Numbered from the stretch's first letter, positions 34,319 to 51,258 are shown. The stretch: DNA of 64,000 bases from CAVUDO01 sp963740255 (GCA_963740255.1 CAVUDO010000005.1:248001-312000); one strand, 5' to 3'. Notes: a model not told the origin generated them from the letters alone. Numbers and translations: made by a program.

Positions 34319-34940
34319 CCGGGCATTCCCCGACACGTTCGGCGGAAACACGCTGTGAAGCTGGTTAACTACTTTCCGCTTTGTCCTTCCTTGTCCATCG
34401 ACGCCGTGTCGTCGGTGCACAGGCTGGGGAAAACTCTGTGGACAACCCGGGGGTTGCCTGGGGTGAACCTGTGGGCGCCGCTGTGGTCGGCCTGTGCATA
34501 CCAGGGGACAACCGGGCGGCGTCCACAGCGCACGCTGCCCGTCCCCCGCCGGCCACACACGGCGTCCACATGCCCATTCAGGCTCCGACCAGCCAGGACA
34601 GCGTTCGTCCCCCGTTTCCACAACACCTACTACTACGACGAGACGTATATCTGGGAAGTCAATGAACGGCAGTAGGTGCTGGGGAAGGTGGGGACAGACC
34701 GATCCGAGCGCACTGGACCCCCGATGCCCGTGGTGTGCGGCCGCTGGCGGCGACCGCGGTGTCGCGTCGGGAACGACATCGCGATACCGGCCGACCAACG
34801 CCCCCGTTGGTCAGACCGGCGGGGTACCGTCGGCTCCCCGGCCGAACTTCCGCACACCGGCCCGTCCGTAGAGTCCGTCCTCACCAGGCACCACCGCTGC
34901 CCGCAGCAGCCGGCACCAGACACACCGCAGGAGGCGAGGA
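34319..34940. other. Chromosomal origin oriC
   Basis: About 620 bases between dnaA and dnaN. DnaA-box-like 9-mers include a perfect TGTGGACAA at 34437-34445, and 7-of-9 matches at 34391 (TTGTCCATC), 34503 (AGGGGACAA), 34519 (GCGTCCACA), 34562 (GCGTCCACA) and 34614 (GTTTCCACA). The left part (34359-34390) and the stretch 34620-34675 are comparatively AT-rich and may be unwinding elements. No gene is supported here. Confidence 0.9.
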
Positions 34941-36083
34941 ATGAAGTTCCGGGTCGAGCGCGAGTCACTCGCGGACGCCGTCGCGTGGACCGCCAAGAGC
35001 CTGCCTGCCCGCCCGCCGGTGCCAGTGCTCGCCGGCGTGCTGCTCGACACGTCGAACGACCGGCTCACGGTGTCCGGGTTCGACTACGAGGTGTCCAGCC
35101 AGATGGGCGTCGACGTCTCCACCGAGGCACCCGGCCGGGTGCTGGTGTCCGGACGGCTGCTCGCCGAGATCACCCGGGCGCTGCCGCACCATCCGGTGCA
35201 GATCGAGGTCGAGGGCGCCCGGGCCGAGATCACCTGCGGCACGGCCCGGTTCACGCTCCCCACCATGCCGGTGGAGGACTACCCGACGCTGCCGGAGATG
35301 CCGTCGGTAGCCGGCGCCGTGGACGCCGACGAGTTCGCGGCCGCGGTCGACCAGGTGGTGGTCGCCGCCGGCCGGGACGACACGCTGCCGGTGCTCACCG
35401 GCGTCCGGGTCGAGATGGAGGGCGACCGCCTCACCATGCTCGCCACCGACCGGTACCGGCTCGCCGTGCGCGAGCTGACCTGGCGGCCGGGCGAGACCGA
35501 CGCCAGCCGCAGCGCCCTGGTGCCGGCGCGGACGCTGTCCGACACCGCCCGGGCGATGGGCGGCAGCGGCCAGGACGTGACGATCGCGCTGAGCCAGGGC
35601 GGGGTCGGCGAGGGCCTGGTCGGGTTCTCCGGTGCGGGTCGCCGCACCACCACCCGGCTGCTCGACGGCGACTTCCCCAAGGTGCGCTCGCTGTTCCCCG
35701 ACACCCACGCCGCCCAGGCCAGGGTGCCCGCCGCCGCGATGACCGAGGTCGTGAAGCGCATCTCGCTGGTGGCCGACCGCAACACCCCGGTGCGGCTGAG
35801 CTTCACCGAGGGCCTGCTCACCGTGGAGGCCGGCGGCAGTGACGACGCCCGGGCCTCGGAGTCGATGGACGCCGCCTACTCCGGCGAGGAGCTGCAGATC
35901 GCGTTCAACCCCCAGTTCCTGCTCGACGGGCTGAAGGCGATCAACGCCGAGCTGGCGGTGCTGTCGTTCACCACCGCCACGAAGCCGGCGGTGCTCACCG
36001 GTGAGGCGGCCGATGCCGAGTCCAAGCCGGTGAACGAGAGCGCCTACCGCTACCTGCTGATGCCCGTGCGGGTCTCGCACTGA
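34941..36083 (+). CDS. dnaN: DNA polymerase III beta clamp
   Basis: A 380-residue sliding clamp, with all three domains: MKFRVERESLADAVAWTAKS, SGFDYEVSSQ, LATDRYRLAVRELTW and the closing SAYRYLLMPVRVSH. It encircles DNA and tethers the replicative polymerase. It lies downstream of oriC, with AGGAGGCGAGG before its start. Confidence 0.97.
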   Translation: MKFRVERESLADAVAWTAKSLPARPPVPVLAGVLLDTSNDRLTVSGFDYEVSSQMGVDVSTEAPGRVLVSGRLLAEITRALPHHPVQIEVEGARAEITCGTARFTLPTMPVEDYPTLPEMPSVAGAVDADEFAAAVDQVVVAAGRDDTLPVLTGVRVEMEGDRLTMLATDRYRLAVRELTWRPGETDASRSALVPARTLSDTARAMGGSGQDVTIALSQGGVGEGLVGFSGAGRRTTTRLLDGDFPKVRSLFPDTHAAQARVPAAAMTEVVKRISLVADRNTPVRLSFTEGLLTVEAGGSDDARASESMDAAYSGEELQIAFNPQFLLDGLKAINAELAVLSFTTATKPAVLTGEAADAESKPVNESAYRYLLMPVRVSH

Positions 36084-36278
36084 CAGCCCTGGCCGGGTGG
36101 TGTCGGCCGGCAGCGTGAAACGCCGCATCGGGGTGCCCCGCGCCGGCCCGCGTGCCGGTGGAGAGAATCGAGCCCGGGGTGCCGGGCGAAGTGTCCTGCC
36201 CGACCGGGGAGAATCGATCCGCGCGCCGCTGCCACGGCGTCCCGCCGGGGGCACGCCACCAGGACAGGAGAGCACCTC

Positions 36279-37220
36279 ATGGAGATCGGCCTGATCGGTC
36301 TGGGCAAGATGGGCGGCAACATGCGCGAGCGGCTGCGCGCCGCCGGCCACACCGTCATCGGCTTCGACCACAACCATGAGATCAGCGACGTCGGCAGCCT
36401 GGCCGAGCTGGTGGACGCGTTCGCCAGCACCCCGCGGGTGGTGTGGGTGATGGTTCCCTCCGGGGAGCCGACCCGGACCACCGTGACCGAGCTCGGCGCC
36501 CTGCTCGCCCCCGGCGACGTCATCGTCGACGGCGGCAACTCCCGCTACACCGACGACCGGGTGCACGCCCAGGCGTTGGCCGAGAAGGGCGTCGGCTATC
36601 TCGACGTCGGGGTCTCCGGCGGGGTGTGGGGCCTGAAGAACGGCTACGCGCTGATGGTCGGCGGGTCGGCCGAGGACGTGGCGAAGGTTCAGCCGGTCTT
36701 CGACGCGCTCAAGCCGGCGGGCGATTCCGGATTCGTGCACGCGGGGCCGGCGGGTGCCGGGCACTTTGCCAAGATGGTCCACAATGGAATCGAGTACGGC
36801 CTGATGCAGGCCTACGCGGAGGGCTACGAACTGCTTGCGGCGGCCGACGTGGTCGAGGACGTCACCGGTGTGCTCAAGAGCTGGACGCACGGCACGGTGG
36901 TGCGCTCCTGGCTGCTCGACCTGCTGGTGCTGGCGCTGGAGGAAGACCCCGCGCTGGAGGCGATCGCCGGCTACGTGAACGACTCCGGCGAGGGCCGGTG
37001 GACGATCGAAGAGGCGATCGACCGCTCGGTGCCCGTGCCGGTGATCAGCGCCGCGCTGTTCGCCCGGTTCTCCTCCCGGCAGGACGACTCGCCGGCGATG
37101 AAGGCCGTCGCGGCGCTGCGCAACCAGTTCGGCGGCCACGCGGTCACCAAGGCCACGGCCCGGGCCGCCGCCGCGATCGCCGAGGGCGCCGGCGGACCAG
37201 GCCCCACCACCGACACCTGA
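36279..37220 (+). CDS. gnd: 6-phosphogluconate dehydrogenase (short type)
   Basis: A 313-residue protein. The Rossmann loop is IGLIGLGKMGGNMRERLRAA, the substrate site has VDGGNSRYTDDRVHAQ, and there is FVHAGPAGAGHFAKMVHNGI with the catalytic Lys in AKMVHNGIEYG. It oxidises 6-phosphogluconate to ribulose-5-phosphate in the pentose phosphate pathway. The length of about 300 residues marks the decarboxylating GndA-like short class. A gnd gene between dnaN and recF is typical of Streptomyces and relatives. AGGAGAG precedes the ATG. Confidence 0.93.
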   Translation: MEIGLIGLGKMGGNMRERLRAAGHTVIGFDHNHEISDVGSLAELVDAFASTPRVVWVMVPSGEPTRTTVTELGALLAPGDVIVDGGNSRYTDDRVHAQALAEKGVGYLDVGVSGGVWGLKNGYALMVGGSAEDVAKVQPVFDALKPAGDSGFVHAGPAGAGHFAKMVHNGIEYGLMQAYAEGYELLAAADVVEDVTGVLKSWTHGTVVRSWLLDLLVLALEEDPALEAIAGYVNDSGEGRWTIEEAIDRSVPVPVISAALFARFSSRQDDSPAMKAVAALRNQFGGHAVTKATARAAAAIAEGAGGPGPTTDT

Positions 37221-37253
37221 CCCCGGCCCCATCGATCCCCTGTGAGGTGACCC

Positions 37254-38411
37254 GTGCACGTCCGGCACCTCGCGCTGGTCGACTTCCGCAGCTACCCCGC
37301 CATCTCGCTCGACCTCGAGCCCGGACCGAGCGTGCTGGTCGGCCCCAACGGCCATGGCAAGACCAACCTGGTCGAGGCCATCGGCTACGTCGCGACGCTC
37401 GGCAGCCACCGGGTGGCCACCGACGCGCCCCTGGTGCGGCACGGGGCGACCTCGGCGGTGGTGCGGTGCGCGGTCGTCCAGGACGCGCGCGAGCTGCTGG
37501 TGGAGGTCGAGATCGTCCCCGGCAAGGCCAACCGGGCCCGGCTGAACCGGTCGCCGGTGTCCCGGCCGCGCGACGTGCTCGGTGCCCTGCGCACGGTGTT
37601 GTTCGCGCCGGAGGACCTGGCGCTGGTCCGCGGCGACCCGTCCGAACGCCGACGCTTCGTCGACGACCTGCTGGTGGCCCGGTCGCCCCGGTACGCCGCC
37701 GTGCGGGCCGACTACGACCGGGTGCTGCGGCAACGCAACGCGCTGCTGAAGACCGCGTCGGTGGCCCGGCGGGCCCAGCGCGGCGGCGCGGACTCCACCG
37801 ACCTGCGCACGCTGGACGTCTGGGACGGCCACCTGGCCGGGCACGGTGCCGAGCTGCTGTCCGGACGGATCGCGGCCCTGGCCGCGCTGGCGCCCTATGT
37901 CGAGAAGGCCTACGACGCGGTCGCGGCCGGCCGCGGCCGGGCCCGGCTCGGGTACGCGTCGTCGCTGGCCGAGGGCGACCCCGTCGCGCTGTCCGAACTG
38001 TCCGCCGACCGCGAGGTGCTGGTGGCCCAGCTGCTGGAAGGCTTCGCCCGGGTGCGTCCGCAGGAGGTCGACCGCGGCGTGACGCTGGTCGGCCCGCACC
38101 GCGACGACCTGGTGCTGATGCTCGGCGACCTGCCCGCCAAGGGCTACGCCAGCCACGGCGAGTCGTGGTCGTACGCCCTGGCGCTGCGGCTGGCCAGCTA
38201 CGACCTGCTCTGCTCCGACGGCGGCGAGCCGGTGCTGATCCTCGACGACGTGTTCGCGGAGCTGGACACCGGCCGCCGCGAGCGCTTGGCTGAGCTGGTG
38301 GGACAAGCCACCCAGCCGCTGGTCACCGCCGCCGTCGCCGCCGACGTGCCGGAGGCGCTGCAGGGCGCCCGGTTCGACGTCGCCGCCGGGGAGGTCCGCC
38401 GTGTCCGATGA
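37254..38411 (+). CDS. recF: RecF recombination protein
   Basis: A 385-residue RecF from GTG 37254: VRHLALVDFRSYPAISLDL, VLVGPNGHGKTNLVEAIGYV (Walker A), APEDLALVRGDPSERRRF and ILDDVFAELDTGRRERLAEL (Walker B region). It binds DNA gaps and helps load RecA at stalled forks. It overlaps the DUF721 gene by 11 bases. Confidence 0.95.
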   Translation: MHVRHLALVDFRSYPAISLDLEPGPSVLVGPNGHGKTNLVEAIGYVATLGSHRVATDAPLVRHGATSAVVRCAVVQDARELLVEVEIVPGKANRARLNRSPVSRPRDVLGALRTVLFAPEDLALVRGDPSERRRFVDDLLVARSPRYAAVRADYDRVLRQRNALLKTASVARRAQRGGADSTDLRTLDVWDGHLAGHGAELLSGRIAALAALAPYVEKAYDAVAAGRGRARLGYASSLAEGDPVALSELSADREVLVAQLLEGFARVRPQEVDRGVTLVGPHRDDLVLMLGDLPAKGYASHGESWSYALALRLASYDLLCSDGGEPVLILDDVFAELDTGRRERLAELVGQATQPLVTAAVAADVPEALQGARFDVAAGEVRRVR

Positions 38412-39087
38412 CGATGGTCCGCCGCGGCGCGGGGAACGGTCGGGCGAGCTGGGTGGGGCCGGACGGCAGGACGCGGTGGGCCGGGCCGCGGTGCCCGCGG
38501 CAGTGCCGGAGCCGCCGGCATCCGCCGGCGAACCGGCAGGCGCGCCGCCCGCGCCGCCCGCCGCCGAGCTCGCCGCGTCCGCCGCGGTGCCGGCCGCCCG
38601 GGGTCCGCAGCTGGCCCGGGCTGCGCTGGAGGCCGCGCGCGCGACCGGCCGCAGCCACAGCGCCAAGACCCGCGACCCGGGAAGCGGCCAGAGCCTGCGC
38701 CGCCGCCGCTGGAGCGGTGCCGGCGCCGACCCGCGCGATCCGCAGCTACTGGGCGGCCTGGTGCGGAGGATGGTGCGCGACCGCGGCTGGGAGAAGACCG
38801 CGGCCGACGCCCGGGTGCTCGGGGACTGGCCGGCCCTGGTCGGCGCCGACATCGCGGCGAAGTGCGCTCCGGTGGGTCTGCGCGATGGCGAGTTGACCCT
38901 GCAGGCCGAGTCCACGGCCTGGGCCACCCAGCTCCGGCTGCTCGCGCCACGGCTGCTCGCCACCCTTGCCGGCGAACTGGGTGCCGGCGTGGTGAAGCGG
39001 ATCCACGTCCACGGGCCGAGCGGCCCGAGCTGGAAACGCGGACGCCTGGCCGTCCGCGGCCGCGGCCCCCGCGACACCTACGGCTGA
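38401..39087 (+). CDS. DUF721 family protein
   Basis: A 228-residue protein from GTG 38401. The first ~110 residues are Ala/Pro-rich and disordered; the C-terminal ~110 residues match DUF721 (Rv0004-like): LLGGLVRRMVRDRGWEKTAA, VLGDWPALVGADIAAKCAPV and LQAESTAWATQLRLLAPRLL. Its place between recF and gyrB is conserved in actinobacteria. Work on the family links it to binding replication or helicase components; a function here is only inferred. Confidence 0.88.
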   Translation: MSDDDGPPRRGERSGELGGAGRQDAVGRAAVPAAVPEPPASAGEPAGAPPAPPAAELAASAAVPAARGPQLARAALEAARATGRSHSAKTRDPGSGQSLRRRRWSGAGADPRDPQLLGGLVRRMVRDRGWEKTAADARVLGDWPALVGADIAAKCAPVGLRDGELTLQAESTAWATQLRLLAPRLLATLAGELGAGVVKRIHVHGPSGPSWKRGRLAVRGRGPRDTYG

Positions 39088-39165
39088 CCCCGCTTCGACG
39101 AACAGGAGATGGGACGGCCGACCCTCGGTCCACTTAGGCGGGTTGACGCTGGCTAGGGTGGCCCG

Positions 39166-39426
39166 GTGTCGCAGTCGATTCTGGTCAAGGCCGCCGTGCT
39201 GCGGTCGCTACGGGACGCGGAGGCGTACGTCGAGAGCCTGGCGGCACTGCGCCGGCAGGTCCACGCCGAGGTCGCAGTGGTGACCAGGGAGGCCGGCGGC
39301 AGCGCGAGCGGCACCGACCGACGGGCGGTGGCCGAACTGCACGCCGCTGTGGCAGAACTCGACGGACTGATCGGCGGCGTGCGGCGGGCCGTGGCGGACG
39401 GCCGCCGGTTCGCCGACGCCCTCTAG
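39166..39426 (+). CDS. Small helical hypothetical protein
   Basis: Eighty-six residues from GTG 39166, nearly all helical (SILVKAAVLRSLRDAEAYVE, AELHAAVAELDGLIGGVRRA). No signal, membrane segment or family is seen. It precedes the next gene by 15 bases and the two may form an operon of paired coiled-coil proteins. Confidence 0.6.
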   Translation: MSQSILVKAAVLRSLRDAEAYVESLAALRRQVHAEVAVVTREAGGSASGTDRRAVAELHAAVAELDGLIGGVRRAVADGRRFADAL

Positions 39427-39441
39427 GGCTGGAGGAGGGAC

Positions 39442-39936
39442 GTGGCGTCAGACCTGGAGGCGATCGCCGCCCGGATCCGCGCGCTCGCCGCCCGGGCCGA
39501 CCAGCACCGGGCCGACCTGCCGCGGATCGGTGCCGGCCTGCGTTCCGCCGCCCACGCCATCGCCGCGGTGAGCCATCCGGGCGCCCTCGGCCCAGGCGCC
39601 CCGAGCCCGGACCACGTGATCGCCCAGTTGCTCCAGGTCGCCCGCACCACCCCCGACGCCGTGGCCAAACTGCACACCGCGGCCTCCACCCTGCGCACCT
39701 TCGCCGACTCCCTCGCCACCGGCGCCACGACCGCGAGGTCGACGGACACCCGCCCGAGCGTCGCGGCCTCGAGCGGCTTCGCCGCCCCTGCCGCTTCCGA
39801 ATCAGACGTCGCCACGGGCCCCGAGGCGGTGGCCGCGGAACCCGGCCGCCCCGGGCCGTCGGGCACGCACGTGGCCGAAGAACGCCCGAGCGAGGAAGAA
39901 CGCCGGGAGAATTCCGACACCGACAACGCGACCTGA
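39442..39936 (+). CDS. Small helical hypothetical protein with disordered tail
   Basis: A 164-residue protein behind GGAGGAGGGAC. The first ~95 residues are helical (DLEAIAARIRALAARADQHR, HVIAQLLQVARTTPDAVAKL) and the last ~60 are Glu/Ser/Asp-rich and disordered. No family is recognised; a WXG100-like secreted fold was considered but lacks the WXG motif. Confidence 0.6.
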   Translation: MASDLEAIAARIRALAARADQHRADLPRIGAGLRSAAHAIAAVSHPGALGPGAPSPDHVIAQLLQVARTTPDAVAKLHTAASTLRTFADSLATGATTARSTDTRPSVAASSGFAAPAASESDVATGPEAVAAEPGRPGPSGTHVAEERPSEEERRENSDTDNAT

Positions 39937-40401
39937 GGACGGGGACAACGCGCAGGGTCGGGCACGGGATCCCGGCGACCCCGTGCCCGACCCCCAGCCC
40001 CCGATCCAGCGCCACGCGATCAGCCCAGCGGCGTAGGCGTCGAGGTATGGCGACCCGGGGACGCCGCGTCGACGGCGGGCGGGCGGGCCGGTCGGCCGTC
40101 CGAGCCGGGGTGGGGCGGTAGCGTTGAGCGCCGGGGGCCCGGCCAGGACCCGCTGAAGGCCCACCGGGGCACTCTTCCCGTATAGGGACCCACGCGACCG
40201 GGGGTCCGAACGGCTCAGCGGGCATTCAGCCCGTGCCAATGCCGCCTCCTGCTCGCCCGACTCGGTAGACTTCACACCGAACCCCCCGCGTACGGGTACT
40301 CACCTTCCCGCTGGAGCGCTCGAGCAGAGCGTCGAGCCGGCATGCCGGTACGCCCTGACCCCGCCGACGCCTCGGCGGAGAGAGCAGCTGAGGCCAACCC
40401 C
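39937..40401. other. Leader and promoter region of gyrB
   Basis: No supported gene. TAGACT at 40266-40271 fits a -10 hexamer, about 75 bases before the in-frame ATG 40342. No good -35 could be placed. Confidence 0.35.
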
Positions 40402-42363
<1,962 letters not shown>

Positions 42364-42589
42364 TGGCGGCCCGTTTCCGTGGTCACGGCCCAGAGTTGTC
42401 CACAATGTTCACAGAGTCATCCACATGAGGTCCGACAAATTAGGGCAAAAGAATCACCATGTGGCGTAGATATCCCCACCGGAAGGTAGATGTGACCGAG
42501 CGCAGCGAGGGAACCCGAGGACATGACGTCCGCCTCGGGTCCACTGCGGGCGGTCGCGTCACCGAGCGCAGCGAGGACACCGGAGCACA
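42364..42589. promoter_or_regulatory. gyrB-gyrA spacer with a DnaA box cluster and short repeats
   Basis: A perfect TTGTCCACA at 42396-42404 is followed closely by TGTTCACAG (42405) and CATCCACAT (42418), a cluster of box-like sites. ACCGAGCGCAGCGAGG occurs at 42495 and 42561, a dispersed repeat also known from other actinomycetes. The GTG start of gyrA lies at its end. Confidence 0.6.
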
Positions 42590-46329
<3,740 letters not shown>

Positions 46330-46330
<1 letters not shown>

Positions 46331-47221
46331 TGACTGATCCGAACAGCACCGACGGTGCTTCGGCGGGACGCGCGACGGTCGGCAAGGCCAGCGTGGGCCG
46401 CGCGACCGTCGGTATGCCGGCTGCGCCGGACTCCCCACCCAACGGGTCGGTGAGTCCTCCCGGCGCGTCGACGGGGGCAGCCGCGCCGACCATGCCGGGC
46501 CAGTTCACGCCGTCCTCGACGATGCCGGCCGCCCCACCGCCGAGCAGTCCCGCCCCCCCGTCCACGCCGCGCCCGGGGCAGAACGGTGGACGCCTGTCCG
46601 ACCCGGGTGGCTCGGCGCCCTCGTTCGTGCCGCCCGGCTCGGGCGGCCAGACCAAGGCCCCACCCGGCGCCGGCGCCGGAACGGCCCGGGTGGGCGCTCC
46701 GCAGACGGGCGCACCGGGTGCTCCCGGCGGGTTCGGCGGACCGGGTGGGCTCGGCGGGCCAGGTGGGCTTGGCGGCGCCGAACGCGGGCCGGGTGCAGGT
46801 CGGCGAGGCCGTCCGTTCGGCCCGGCAGACGGTGTCGGCCGCGGCCTCGCGCGGACCCCGCCGGGCGCGGCTTCAGCTCAAGCGGATCGACCCGTGGTCG
46901 GTGATGAAGTTCTCGTTCGCGGTGTCGCTGGTGATGTTCATCGCCGTGATGGTGGCGACCGCGATCCTCTACATGGTGCTCGGCGCCCTGGGCGTGTGGG
47001 ACAGCGTGAACGCGTCCGTCGGCTCGATCACCGGCGGCACGGACGGCGCCGCGGGCAGCGGTTTCCAGCTGACGGCGAAGGGCGTGATCGGCGGCTCGGC
47101 GCTGTTCGGTGCGGTCAACATGGTGCTGTTCACCGCCCTGGCGACGCTCGGCGCGTTCATCTACAACGTCTGCGCCGACCTCGTCGGAGGCATCGAGGTC
47201 ACCCTCGCCGAGCGGAACTGA
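46330..47221 (+). pseudogene. DUF3566 membrane protein split by a frameshift
   Basis: ATG 46330 overlaps the gyrA stop. The N-terminal ~150 residues are Pro/Gly/Ala-rich with GGLGGPGGLGG. The C-terminal DUF3566 domain is in the next frame: LQLKRIDPWSVMKFSFAVSL and a last GAFIYNVCADLVGGIEVTLA, with two transmembrane helices. In relatives one continuous protein (Rv0007-like) has both parts. The shift lies in the GGX repeat, about 46730-46790. It may be a true mutation or a base-calling error; I call it frameshifted. Confidence 0.8.
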
Positions 47222-47314
47222 CCCCGCCGCCCGCGGTCTCTCCAGGCCGCCGGACACGGCCGATGTCCGTTTTGGGGAGGCGGTGCGGCTAGGGTAATCT
47301 TTGGCTTCCGCTCC

Positions 47315-47388
47315 GGGGCTATAGCTCAGTCGGTTAGAGCGCATCGCTGATAACGATGAGGTCGCTGGTTCGATTCCAGCTAGCCCCA
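47315..47388 (+). tRNA. tRNA-Ile (GAT)
   Basis: Cloverleaf with acceptor GGGGCTA / TAGCCCC, D loop TAGCTCAGTCGGTTAGAGC, anticodon GAT in the loop CTGATAA, and T arm GGTTCGATTCC. CCA is not encoded. Its position between gyrA/DUF3566 and tRNA-Ala is the standard order. Confidence 0.97.
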
Positions 47389-47448
47389 CTCCGGTTGGTC
47401 GCACCGCCCGCCGCTCGACGGGCGGACCTGGAGGGGGAAACGCACACG

Positions 47449-47577
47449 ATGTGGAAGAAGATCCTGCTGTTGGTGGTTGTCGCCGGTGCGGCGGCCGTCG
47501 TGGCGAAGAAGATGAAGGACGCCAGCGACGAGCGTGAGCTCTGGCACGAGGCGACCACCGCACCCGACCTCCGCTGA
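47449..47577 (+). CDS. DLW-39 family small membrane protein
   Basis: Forty-two residues: MWKKILLLVVVAGAAAVVAK, one transmembrane helix, then KKMKDASDERELWHEAT. The closing ELWHEATTAP fits the DLW-39 family of tiny actinobacterial proteins found next to gyrA. GGAGGGGG lies 11 bases upstream. Function is unknown. Confidence 0.88.
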   Translation: MWKKILLLVVVAGAAAVVAKKMKDASDERELWHEATTAPDLR

Positions 47578-47626
47578 GGTCGTAGGCGCTGCCGGAGCGG
47601 TCCCACCGGGCGGGCTGGCAGCGCGA

Positions 47627-47702
47627 GGGGACGTAGCTCAAGTGGTAGAGCACCGCCTTTGCAAGGCGGGGGTTAGGGGTTCGAGTCCCCTCGTCTCCAC
47701 CA
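47627..47702 (+). tRNA. tRNA-Ala (TGC)
   Basis: Full cloverleaf with acceptor GGGGACG / CGTCTCC, the anticodon TGC in the loop of CCTTTGCAAGG, T arm GGTTCGAGTCC, and an encoded CCA. Its 3' 44 bases serve as the attachment site of the adjacent element; integration leaves the tRNA intact. Confidence 0.97.
47658..47701 (+). repeat. attL: tRNA-Ala 3' end
   Basis: Forty-four bases from the anticodon loop to the CC of the acceptor end are repeated exactly at 60594-60637. This delimits the element between them. Confidence 0.9.
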
Positions 47703-47763
47703 GCACTTATGACGCTAAGTAGCGGCCAGAGTGTAGCCAGTTCTGTAGCCAAGAGGGCCGACA

Positions 47764-48903
47764 TCAGGCACCCCCGAGCGCGCGGTCGATCGACTCAGCA
47801 GCGGTCCGAGCCCGTGACGGCAGCACATGCCCGTACGTGTCGGCGGTCAACCGCATCGTTGAGTGCCCGAGCAGTTCCATCACCGTGCGCATCTCCTCGC
47901 CCTGGTCGAGGAGGAAGGTGGCGAACGCATGACGGAGGTCGTGAAGGTGTAGCCAATCCAGGCCAGCGGCGCTCCGCAGCTCGCCGAAGCGCCGATTGAC
48001 GTTGCGTGGCTCCAGGGGCGTGCCGATTGTCGAGGCGAACACCAGATTGCGGTCCTTCCAGGTCGAGCCGCAGGCGAGCCGGTCCGTCGCCTGTCGAACT
48101 CGTTGCCGTTCCAGCGCCTTCACGGACAGCGCAGACAGTGGAAGGGGCCGGGCTGACCGATGTGTCTTCGGCTCCACGAACTGGAGCTGCCCTTCGACCC
48201 GTTGGAGCGCCTGTCGAACTCGCAGGGCACAACCGACGAGATCGACGTCGGCCCACCGAAGGCCAAGCAGCTCGCCGCGACGTAGACCGGTAGTGATTGC
48301 GAGAGTAAACAGAGGCCCGAGTCGGTCACGCTCGATCGAGATCATGAACGCCCGAGCCTCCTCGTAGGTCAAGGTCCGCCGTTCAGCGCGGGATAGGCTC
48401 GCCGGCCGTACCGCCTTTGCGACATTGCGAGGCACCAGGTCCATCCGTTCGGCGTCGGACAGGGCGGCGCGCAGCACGCCGTGGATCTTGATCAGTGATG
48501 CGGGCGACTGCCCCTTTCTGGTGGTAAGGAACCGTTGAATCTGCCTGGCGTTGAGCTTGTCGAGCTTCACCGTGCCAAGGCCAGGTACCAGGTGATTCAC
48601 GATGGCCGCGCGGTACCGGCTCCGGGTGGACGGCCGGGTGCCGTCGTTGGCCTTCACATGGTCGATCCACTCAGTGAGCCAATCGGCCAGCGTGCGGGGA
48701 GGTGCCGACAGATCGACCCCGAGTTGAAGTCGCCGTTTCAGCTCGTCACGCTTCTTGATTGCAGCCTGCTCGGTCTTCCCGTACGCGACGCGACGGCATC
48801 GTTTTCCTTCGATCCAGCCGAGGTCGATGGCGGCAACCCACATGCCATCAGCACGCTTGTAGACCGCACCTTCTCCGTGCGCTCGACGGCGTTTCCCGGT
48901 CAT
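47764..48903 (-). CDS. int: Tyrosine site-specific integrase
   Basis: A 379-residue integrase from ATG 48903. An N-terminal arm and core-binding domain (TLADWLTEWIDHVKANDGTR) precede the catalytic domain with TTGLRRGELLGLRW (first Arg), HLHDLRHAFATFLL (His-x-x-Arg) and LLGHSTMRLTADTYGHV (His and catalytic Tyr). It recombines the tRNA-Ala attB with attP, and its stop is 60 bases from attL. It overlaps xis by four bases. Confidence 0.95.
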   Translation of the reverse strand: MTGKRRRAHGEGAVYKRADGMWVAAIDLGWIEGKRCRRVAYGKTEQAAIKKRDELKRRLQLGVDLSAPPRTLADWLTEWIDHVKANDGTRPSTRSRYRAAIVNHLVPGLGTVKLDKLNARQIQRFLTTRKGQSPASLIKIHGVLRAALSDAERMDLVPRNVAKAVRPASLSRAERRTLTYEEARAFMISIERDRLGPLFTLAITTGLRRGELLGLRWADVDLVGCALRVRQALQRVEGQLQFVEPKTHRSARPLPLSALSVKALERQRVRQATDRLACGSTWKDRNLVFASTIGTPLEPRNVNRRFGELRSAAGLDWLHLHDLRHAFATFLLDQGEEMRTVMELLGHSTMRLTADTYGHVLPSRARTAAESIDRALGGA

Positions 48904-49076
48904 GCCGCGTCCCGAAGCGAGGTCACGAATGCTTCGAGGGCGTTGGCCGGGATGCGCCGACACTTGCCGATCTTCACGGAGCCGAGCTGGCCGCCGGCCA
49001 TTAGCTCGTACACCTTGCTTCGTCCGACCCCCAGGGCCTTGGCAGCCTCGATGGCGGTCAACAGCAGCTTTTCCAT
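48900..49076 (-). CDS. xis: Excisionase-like HTH protein
   Basis: Fifty-eight residues: MEKLLLTAIEAAKALGVGRS, KVYELMAGGQLGSVKIGKCR and RIPANALEAFVTSL, a winged MerR/excisionase-type HTH. It overlaps int (ATGA), as in pSAM2-type elements, and likely steers integrase toward excision. Confidence 0.88.
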   Translation of the reverse strand: MEKLLLTAIEAAKALGVGRSKVYELMAGGQLGSVKIGKCRRIPANALEAFVTSLRDAA

Positions 49077-49130
49077 GATCGTCGCTTTCTCGTTCGAGGT
49101 GAGTCACGCGGGCGGAAGTGGTGCGGCTGT

Positions 49131-50889
<1,759 letters not shown>

Positions 50890-50940
50890 TGAACCGCCCC
50901 GGGTTTGGTAGGGACTTCCTTTCGAGGAAGGATCGAGTCC

Positions 50941-51258
50941 ATGCCGAAGCAGTATCCGAGAGAGGTCCGTGAGCGGGCGGTGCGCCTGGTGCGCGAGCAT
51001 CGGGGGGAGTACGAGACGGAGTACGCGGCGATCCGGTCGATCGGCGCGAGGTGCGACATCGGGCCGGAGACGCTGCGTAAGTGGCTGCGTCAGGCCGAGG
51101 TCGACGCGGGTGCGCGGCCGGGGGTGTCCACTGAGGAGGCTGTGGAGGTTCGCCGGCTCAAGCGTGAGAACGCTGAGTTGCGGCGGGCGAATGAGATCCT
51201 GAAGGCGGCTTCGGCTTTCTTCGCGGCCGAGCTCGACCGGCCACTGGCGCGCTCGTGA
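50941..51258 (+). CDS. IS3-family transposase OrfA
   Basis: A 105-residue protein from ATG 50941 behind GAAGGA: PKQYPREVRERAVRLVREHR, an HTH region and a leucine-zipper-like stretch (VRRLKRENAELRRANEILKA). It is the DNA-binding half of the IS3 transposase. Its stop overlaps the orfB GTG. Confidence 0.92.
   Translation: MPKQYPREVRERAVRLVREHRGEYETEYAAIRSIGARCDIGPETLRKWLRQAEVDAGARPGVSTEEAVEVRRLKRENAELRRANEILKAASAFFAAELDRPLARS

Noticed and set aside
34965..39077. A very long open frame on the reverse strand across dnaN, gnd, recF and DUF721
   Set aside because: It is antisense to four clearly recognised genes and comes from the high GC content at third codon positions. Its composition is Gly/Arg/Ala/His-rich without any family feature.
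42495..42576. Paired ACCGAGCGCAGCGAGG repeats as a regulator site
   Set aside because: This sequence is a known dispersed motif in actinomycete DNA; nothing here shows a specific role.
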